NCBI GenBank assembly: GCA_900546355.1
Contig: URCM01000093.1
Location: 1-11,947 of the forward strand
DNA length: 11,947 nt
Direction: 5' to 3'
Origin: an uncultured Bacteroides sp.
Lineage (GTDB): Bacteria; Bacteroidota; Bacteroidia; Bacteroidales; Bacteroidaceae
In this document: positions 7,624 through 11,947 of the stretch, in pieces
Layout: the number at the start of each line of letters is the position of its first letter
Numbering within the stretch: the first letter of the stretch is position 1
Translations under genes and position numbers: made by a program
Notes under the pieces: model-generated
Databases searched by the model: none
Told to the model about the DNA's origin: nothing
The model's input: only the letters and a program-made list of their open reading frames with translations

Positions 7624-8799
7624 TTAATGTTTAGCGAAAAGAGTGATAAGGAGAGAGAAACCTGCTAAGCAAGTGCCTGTCAAAGCGACTCCTCCCCATC
7701 CGGCATGATGCCAGGCGGTTCCGGCAAGGAATGTTCCGAAGGCTCCTCCGATGAAATAGGTGGTCATGAAAATGGTGTTCACGCGATTCGAGGCGTGAGG
7801 CTCCAGCGAGAGTGCACATGTTTGATTGCTTATTTGAATGCATTGCATGCCGATGTCTATTAGGATAATACCCGCAATGATACCCACATAGCTGTTTTGT
7901 AAAAAATAGAGGATACACCATGCTAAAATCATGATGCAGCACCCGATGAAGTTAAAGCTCCTTACTCCCAAACGCCGTACGTATTTCCCTACATGTGAAG
8001 CTGTCAAGGCACCTGCTATCCCGCACAATCCCAGCATCCCGATAATGTTGTTTCCTGCATGGAAAGGTGCTTCGCTCATTTTGAAAGCGAGGCAAGCCCA
8101 CAAGGCGAGGAAACATCCAAAGCAAAGCCCTGCGCGGAAAGACACCAAACGTAACGTAGCGTTGCGTCGCACAAGGGTAAAGACTGACTTCATAAGTTCT
8201 GTATACGACCCCTTAAAATTGGAAGGCATATTGGGCAATGTCTTGATTATTACGATGATACATGTCAGCATCATTCCTGATGCAAGGTAGAAGATGGTGC
8301 GCCAGCCCCAATATTCACCTAAGATGCCGCTTACCACCCGCGAACCGAGAATACCCGTAAGCAATCCGCTGATAAGCAAGCCTACGTTTGGTGCTTTCTG
8401 TTCCGGACGGGAGAACTGAGCTGCTATTGGAATAAAAATTTGAGGCATTACCGAGCATACGCCTGTGACGAGTGAGGCAAGCAAGATAAAGCGGATGTCT
8501 CTGGCAATAGCGATACCCAAGAGTGACGCTGCGAGCAATAGGAAACATACGATGATGATATTCAGTCGTTTGTAGAGGTCGCCCAGCGGTATGATGAACA
8601 ATAATCCTGCCGCATAACCTATTTGTGTGGCCATGGGGATGAGGTTGGCGGTAAATTCAGAGATATGCAGGTCTTCGCTGATGCGGTTCAGCAAGGGTTG
8701 GTTATAATAGAGGTTTGCTACCGAGATGCCCGCTATGGCAGCAAGTGTCCAAAGCAGTGAGGTAGGTATGCCTTTATTTTCTTCTAATGTTTGTTTCAT
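7624..8799 (-). CDS. Major facilitator superfamily transporter
   Basis: This 391-aa inner-membrane protein has about twelve hydrophobic segments in two six-helix halves, split near residues 190-215 by the charged loop around LMKSVFTLVRRNA. The loop 2-3 signature of the MFS appears as PLGDLYKRLN (71-80), with D74 and basic residues. The N-terminal LYYNQPLL (30-37) is characteristic of a DHA1-like subgroup often annotated as sugar-efflux or drug-efflux carriers (YgaY/NepI-like). The length is normal for the family. The start at 8799 gives a short charged N-terminus before helix 1. A Bacteroidota -7 box lies 33 bases upstream. It precedes the 387-aa gene with only 13 bases between them. The substrate cannot be predicted from sequence. 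Confidence 0.9.
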   Translation of the reverse strand: MKQTLEENKGIPTSLLWTLAAIAGISVANLYYNQPLLNRISEDLHISEFTANLIPMATQIGYAAGLLFIIPLGDLYKRLNIIIVCFLLLAASLLGIAIARDIRFILLASLVTGVCSVMPQIFIPIAAQFSRPEQKAPNVGLLISGLLTGILGSRVVSGILGEYWGWRTIFYLASGMMLTCIIVIIKTLPNMPSNFKGSYTELMKSVFTLVRRNATLRLVSFRAGLCFGCFLALWACLAFKMSEAPFHAGNNIIGMLGLCGIAGALTASHVGKYVRRLGVRSFNFIGCCIMILAWCILYFLQNSYVGIIAGIILIDIGMQCIQISNQTCALSLEPHASNRVNTIFMTTYFIGGAFGTFLAGTAWHHAGWGGVALTGTCLAGFSLLITLFAKH

Positions 8800-8831
8800 T
8801 TCAAGCCAATAGTTTTTTTATTTTGTGGGCG

Positions 8832-8839
8832 CAAAGATA
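8832..8839 (-). promoter_or_regulatory. Putative -7 box of the MFS/387-aa operon
   Basis: On the minus strand this reads TATCTTTG followed by CGC, an exact TAnnTTTG match, with a leader of about 25-30 bases before the ATG at 8799. A TTTG at the expected -33 position is not seen. The remaining gap 8840-8989 is A/T-rich with no gene. Confidence 0.55.
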
Positions 8840-8948
8840 ATGATTACAAACCGGATTTCCCCCGTTTTGTTGAACAAAAAGGCTATCTTTCGCTAGCACA
8901 TTACAAACATAGGAACTAAATATCGGCTGGAGATTGAAAGATTATCAC

Positions 8949-8956
8949 TATCTTCG
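8949..8956 (+). promoter_or_regulatory. Weak -7-like box before the double-GNAT gene
   Basis: TATCTTCG differs from TAnnTTTG by one base and lies about 33 bases before the ATG at 8990. A second near-match, TATCTTTC, begins at 8884. Both are imperfect, so which one serves the gene is uncertain. Confidence 0.3.
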
Positions 8957-8989
8957 CAAAAGGAACATTCATTTTTATTTATTCGTGTA

Positions 8990-10015
8990 ATGGAACAGAA
9001 AACAACTTGTCGGTTAATTACTTCCCGCCTGCTTCTCCGCCCCTGGCAAGAATCGGATGCGGAAGCGTTGTACAGATATGCCAAAGACCCAGCTGTCGGT
9101 CCCGTTGCAGGTTGGCCTCCCCATACTTCTGTAGCGGACAGCCTGGAGATAATCCGTACGGTATTTGCCGCTCCCGAAACGTATGCGGTGGTATTGAAAG
9201 AAACAGGTGAGCCTGTAGGCAGTGTGGGAATCATGTTCGGGGACGGTCTGCACAGTGCGGAAATGCAGGCGGGCGAGGCGGAGATAGGCTATTGGATAGG
9301 TGTGCCTTATTGGGGGCAGGGGCTGATACCCGAGGCCGTGTGTTGCCTGCTGGAAAGGTGTTTTGAGGATTTGGGAATGACCGCCGTATGGTGCGGGTAT
9401 TATGATGGTAACATGAAATCCCGGCGGGTCATGGAGAAATGCGGCTTCCGTTTCCATCATACGGAAGCGGGCAAGGTGTCTCCGCTTGGCGATGTCCGCA
9501 CGGAGCATTTCATGCGGATGACGAAAGCGGAATGGGAGGCTGTCCGGCAACTGTCCGTACGTGCGCTGACGGAACAGGATATCCCGGAAATGCGGGATTT
9601 GTTCCGCTCTACCGTGCTTCATGTCAATATCAAGGATTATACCAGGGAGGAGGTGGAGGACTGGGCTTCGTGTGGCGATAGCGTAAAGCGCTGGAAGGAG
9701 CTTCTTTCAAAGCATACTTATATAGGTGTAGTCGACAAAGAGGGTTGCATCGCCGGTTTCTCTTCCATGAATGCCGACGGCTACCTGCACTCCATGTTTG
9801 TCCACAAAGACTGGCAGAGGAAGGGAGTTGCGACGTTGTTGCTTTCCGAAGTGGAAAGGATGGCTCGCGGATATGGCGTACGCCGGATAGATGTTGAGGT
9901 GAGTATCACTGCCCTGCCTTTCTTCGAAAAGCAGGGTTATAGGGTGGTGAAGGAGCAGAAAGCGAAGGCCAACCGGCTTTATCTGACCAATTTTGTAATG
10001 GAAAAGGCATTATGA
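8990..10015 (+). CDS. Tandem two-domain GNAT acetyltransferase
   Basis: This 341-aa protein is made of two GNAT folds. Domain 1 (about 8-180) is RimJ/RimL-like: RLLLRPWQESDAEAL at the start, the acetyl-CoA-binding block IGYWIGVPYWGQGLIPEA (99-116), and N141 plus RRVMEKCGF, typical of that subgroup. Domain 2 (about 187-338) is a YafP/ElaA-type GNAT with the textbook motif A VHKDWQRKGVATLLL (271-285; Q276, G279, A281) and the ending ALPFFEKQGY. Both domains keep their acetyl-CoA loops, so both may bind cofactor. Single-domain proteins of 150-190 aa are the norm, so this is about double length; the reading frame is continuous through the joint with no frameshift. Substrates are unknown: small amines, aminoglycoside-like compounds or protein N-termini are all possible for the superfamily. 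It stands alone between an MFS operon and a convergent CoA-transferase. Confidence 0.88.
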   Translation: MEQKTTCRLITSRLLLRPWQESDAEALYRYAKDPAVGPVAGWPPHTSVADSLEIIRTVFAAPETYAVVLKETGEPVGSVGIMFGDGLHSAEMQAGEAEIGYWIGVPYWGQGLIPEAVCCLLERCFEDLGMTAVWCGYYDGNMKSRRVMEKCGFRFHHTEAGKVSPLGDVRTEHFMRMTKAEWEAVRQLSVRALTEQDIPEMRDLFRSTVLHVNIKDYTREEVEDWASCGDSVKRWKELLSKHTYIGVVDKEGCIAGFSSMNADGYLHSMFVHKDWQRKGVATLLLSEVERMARGYGVRRIDVEVSITALPFFEKQGYRVVKEQKAKANRLYLTNFVMEKAL

Positions 10016-10030
10016 GCCTGCTGGAGTCTC

Positions 10031-10086
10031 TTCCGTGCTTGGCGTATCCGTTTTCCACACGGAAACGCCAAGCACGGAAAATTTTT
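10031..10086 (+). terminator. Strong hairpin terminator after the double-GNAT gene
   Basis: TTCCGTGCTTGGCGT (10031-10045) pairs perfectly with ACGCCAAGCACGGAA (10065-10079). After a single A-A mismatch the stem continues as TCCGT/ACGGA with a 7-base loop. On the plus strand it is followed by AATTTTTG, a short U-tract, 16 bases after the GNAT stop. On the minus strand no U-run follows, so the call is for the plus strand, though the stem could slow transcription from the CoA-transferase side too. Confidence 0.75.
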
Positions 10087-10111
10087 GTAGAAGTTCAGAA
10101 ACAGTTTCTTA
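10060..10111. repeat. Diverged third copy of the repeat end
   Basis: These 52 bases align with 6397-6449 and 1-53 at about four-fifths identity. TTTTTGTAGAA is fully conserved, and the end reads AAACAGTTTCTTA in place of AAACAGCTTCTTA. The inner part is also one arm of the terminator hairpin. The outermost TTA is the complement of the CoA-transferase stop codon. Confidence 0.7.
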
Positions 10112-11596
10112 GCTGAATTTCGTATTCCGCATATCGCCAGTTTCGGTGTATGCCAAGTGCATACGGAAAGCGTTTTGGAGCGACATGGGCGTGTGGCATT
10201 TGCCTTCCGATAGTTTCAGGTAATCCCAGAGCAACGCTTTGTAGTCGGGATGGGCGCAGTTTTCGATGATGAGCCGGGCACGTTCGGAAGGTGATTTGCC
10301 CCGCAGGTCCGCCACTCCTTGTTCGGTGACGAGGATGCGCACGTCGTGCTCGGTGCTGTCCACGTGGGACACCTGGGGCACGATGGACGAGATAAGCCCG
10401 CCTTTTGCCGTAGAGGGGGTGGTAAAGATGGAAAGGTAGGCGTTGCGCGCGAAGTCGCCCGAGCCTCCGATGCCGTTCATCATCTTGCAGCCCGACACAT
10501 GGGTGCTGTTCACGTTTCCGAAGATGTCGGCTTCGAGCGCGGTATTGACCGCTATGATGCCCAGCCGGCGGATGACTTCGGGATGGTTCGTGATTTCTTG
10601 CGGGCGGAGGAGGACACGGTCTTTCAGTTCACCGATGTGTTCGTAAAGGAGGCTCAGTTTGTCGTCCGACAACGTGAGCGAGCTACCTGCCACGAAGCGG
10701 ATGCGGTCTTTCATCATCAGGTCGATGACGGAGTTCTGGATAACTTCGGTATACATCGAGAAGGCGGGGAGGGCAGGGTTGTTGCCCAAGGCTCCGAGCA
10801 CGGCGTTGGCAATGTTTCCCACGCCCGACTGCAAGGGGAGGAATTCTTTCGGGATAGCTCCCCGGCGGTATTCTTTTACCAGGAAGTCGGCCACGTTTTG
10901 CCCGATTTGCCTGGTGGTTTCGTTCAAGGGGGTGAAAGCGGCTATCTGGTCGCGTTCGTGGGTCAATACCACTCCTGCCACTTTCTTCGGGTCTACCTTT
11001 ACGCTGATGCTTCCGGTACGGTCGTTTACCTTATATATAGGTATCTCCCGGCGGTAGGGCGGGTTGTCGAGCAGAAAGATGTCGTGCATTCCGGTCAGCT
11101 TGCCCGTATGTTCGGCGTTCAGTTCGATGATGATTTTATCTGCCACGGTCGCCAAAGTGGGTGAAATGCCTACCGATGTGCTCAGGACCAGTTCTCCTTC
11201 GGGGGTAATGTCGGACGCTTCGATGATGGCTACATCGATTTTCCCCAAGAACCCGTAGCGTACGTCTTGTCCTATCTGCGAGAGGTGGAGGTCGAAATAT
11301 TGCACTTCGTTGTGATTGATGGCTTCCCGCATTTCCTTGTTCGACTGGAAGGGTGTGCGGAACGTAACGGCGTGTGCTTCGGCCAGCGCGCTGTCTACCT
11401 GGTTTCCTGTGGCTCCTCCGGTGATAAGCCCTATTTTGAAAGGTTTTCCTTCCTGGTGCAATGCTTCGGCGCGTTTGGCCAATGCCGCGGGTACTGCTTT
11501 CGGTGTTCCTACGGATGAGAACCCTCCGATGCCGACCGTTTGTTTGTCGGCTATGAGTGCTGCAGCCTCTTCGGCTGATAAAATCGGATATGTCAT
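10109..11596 (-). CDS. Acetyl-CoA hydrolase/transferase family, probable succinate CoA-transferase
   Basis: This 495-aa enzyme is of the class that moves CoA between acetyl/propionyl-CoA and succinate (AarC/Cat1/ScpC-like). The family works through a glutamyl-CoA thioester. The likely catalytic Glu is E284 in MYTEVIQNSVIDLM. Other conserved blocks are GGFSSVGTPKAVP (24-36), SGVGNIANAVL (257-267), which binds CoA and the oxyanion, and GIGGSGDFARNAYLSIF in the C-terminal half. The length is normal and no signal peptide is seen. In succinate- and propionate-forming Bacteroidales such an enzyme would recycle CoA between propionyl-CoA and succinate; that assignment is inference, and acetyl-CoA hydrolysis is the main alternative. 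Its TAA stop falls on the edge of the repeat, and a -33/-7 pair lies just upstream of the ATG. Confidence 0.9.
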   Translation of the reverse strand: MTYPILSAEEAAALIADKQTVGIGGFSSVGTPKAVPAALAKRAEALHQEGKPFKIGLITGGATGNQVDSALAEAHAVTFRTPFQSNKEMREAINHNEVQYFDLHLSQIGQDVRYGFLGKIDVAIIEASDITPEGELVLSTSVGISPTLATVADKIIIELNAEHTGKLTGMHDIFLLDNPPYRREIPIYKVNDRTGSISVKVDPKKVAGVVLTHERDQIAAFTPLNETTRQIGQNVADFLVKEYRRGAIPKEFLPLQSGVGNIANAVLGALGNNPALPAFSMYTEVIQNSVIDLMMKDRIRFVAGSSLTLSDDKLSLLYEHIGELKDRVLLRPQEITNHPEVIRRLGIIAVNTALEADIFGNVNSTHVSGCKMMNGIGGSGDFARNAYLSIFTTPSTAKGGLISSIVPQVSHVDSTEHDVRILVTEQGVADLRGKSPSERARLIIENCAHPDYKALLWDYLKLSEGKCHTPMSLQNAFRMHLAYTETGDMRNTKFS

Positions 11597-11623
11597 AAGC
11601 TGTTATTGTTTTTTTAATTGGCG

Positions 11624-11654
11624 CAAAATTAGATATTTCTTGATAAAATAGCAA
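11624..11654 (-). promoter_or_regulatory. Promoter of the CoA-transferase gene
   Basis: On the minus strand a TTG (11654-11652) stands 20 bases upstream of TAATTTTG (11631-11624), fitting the Bacteroidota -33/-7 arrangement TTTG/TAnnTTTG. It leaves a short leader of about 20 bases before the ATG at 11596. Confidence 0.6.
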
Positions 11655-11756
11655 TAGGTATGGGTTTGTTTCTGACAAAAAATCCGGTATTTTGGCTTGT
11701 TTTGTAATATAATGATATTTTTATGCAAAGCGTGGCGCATGATATCACATTACTTT

Positions 11757-11834
11757 ATCGGGATTTCTAAACGATGGGCTCTTAAACGGACTCTTAAACT
11801 GGCTCTAAAAAAACTTTCGAAAAAAAATCCCGAT
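11757..11834. repeat. Inverted repeat enclosing three 12-bp tandem units
   Basis: ATCGGGATTT (11757-11766) and AAATCCCGAT (11825-11834) are perfect 10-bp inverted copies. Between them are three consecutive 12-base units at 11776-11787, 11788-11799 and 11800-11811: GGGCTCTTAAAC, GGACTCTTAAAC and the degenerate TGGCTCTAAAAA. The right arm ends 4 bases before the -33 box of the tRNA promoter. An operator, an upstream activating site or a leader-RNA structure are all possible. Confidence 0.7.
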
Positions 11835-11838
11835 TCCT

Positions 11839-11868
11839 TTTGTATATTCAAAGAAAGCCGTATCTTTG
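11839..11868 (+). promoter_or_regulatory. Promoter of tRNA-Thr
   Basis: TTTG at 11839-11842 and TATCTTTG at 11861-11868 are separated by 18 bases, a good fit to the Bacteroidota housekeeping promoter. The mature tRNA begins 24 bases after the -7 box. Confidence 0.7.
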
Positions 11869-11892
11869 CATCGCTTTTCGAAAGAAGCATAA

Positions 11893-11947
11893 GCCGAAAT
11901 AACTCAGTTGGTAGAGTAACTCATTCGTAATGAGTAAGTCGCGGGTT
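11893..11947 (+). tRNA. tRNA-Thr (anticodon CGT), truncated by the window edge
   Basis: The 5' end GCCGAAA forms the acceptor half. The D-arm is ACTC-AGTTGGTA-GAGT. The anticodon arm is ACTCA-TTCGTAA-TGAGT, giving anticodon CGT, which reads the threonine codon ACG. The T-stem begins GCGGGTT at the last bases, so the 3' third, including the acceptor partner, lies outside the window. A matching promoter lies directly upstream. Confidence 0.92.

Noticed and set aside
9014..9622. 202-codon minus-strand ORF inside the double-GNAT gene
   Set aside because: Low-complexity shadow of the GNAT frame with no motif and no promoter.
10319..11164. 281-codon ORF antisense to the CoA-transferase
   Set aside because: Shadow of a well-supported gene; its sequence shows no recognisable domain and the opposite strand has the conserved family motifs.
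11697..11930. 77-codon plus-strand ORF near the right edge
   Set aside because: It runs through the tandem repeats, the tRNA promoter and into tRNA-Thr; composition and content do not look like a protein.
11893..11947. tRNA-Thr as an attachment site of an integrated element
   Set aside because: The tRNA is cut by the window edge; no integrase gene and no duplicated tRNA 3' end are visible here.

Overview
The window looks like ordinary chromosomal sequence from a member of the Bacteroidales (Bacteroides/Phocaeicola-like). Three things support this. Several intergenic gaps carry the Bacteroidota promoter box TAnnTTTG. Start codons are preceded by A-rich rather than strong Shine-Dalgarno sequence. 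The gene content is typical of the group: a KdsC-type phosphatase next to Maf, a DUF2520 protein, and a succinate/acetyl-CoA transferase of the kind used in succinate and propionate fermentation. I see no phage, plasmid, transposase, CRISPR or obvious defence genes.

Layout. At the left edge (1-53) is the end of an interspersed repeat. A minus-strand long-chain acyl-CoA synthetase (179-1843) follows, with a likely terminator behind it. A divergent promoter gap (1844-1993) separates it from a six-gene plus-strand run (1994-6242): M20 dipeptidase, nitroreductase, small membrane protein, DUF2520 Rossmann protein, KdsC-like phosphatase and Maf. Two of the junctions are 4-base ATGA overlaps, so the run is probably an operon. 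A roughly 200-bp structured repeat (6252-6449) separates it from a convergent minus-strand pair: an MFS transporter (7624-8799) followed by an uncharacterised 387-aa protein (6447-7610). A plus-strand double-GNAT acetyltransferase (8990-10015) converges on a minus-strand CoA-transferase (10109-11596) across a long hairpin and a third copy of the repeat end. The window closes with a divergent regulatory region and a tRNA-Thr(CGT) cut by the right edge.

Functional themes. The clearest processes are acyl-CoA metabolism (acyl-CoA synthetase, CoA-transferase), lipopolysaccharide Kdo synthesis (KdsC), nucleotide-pool housekeeping (Maf) and peptide turnover (M20). No single pathway links all of them.

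The most interesting signal is non-coding. Three related copies of a repeat end lie downstream of minus-strand genes, all in the same orientation. In two of them the first three bases of the repeat are the TAA stop codon of the neighbouring gene. I found no convincing new multi-gene system.
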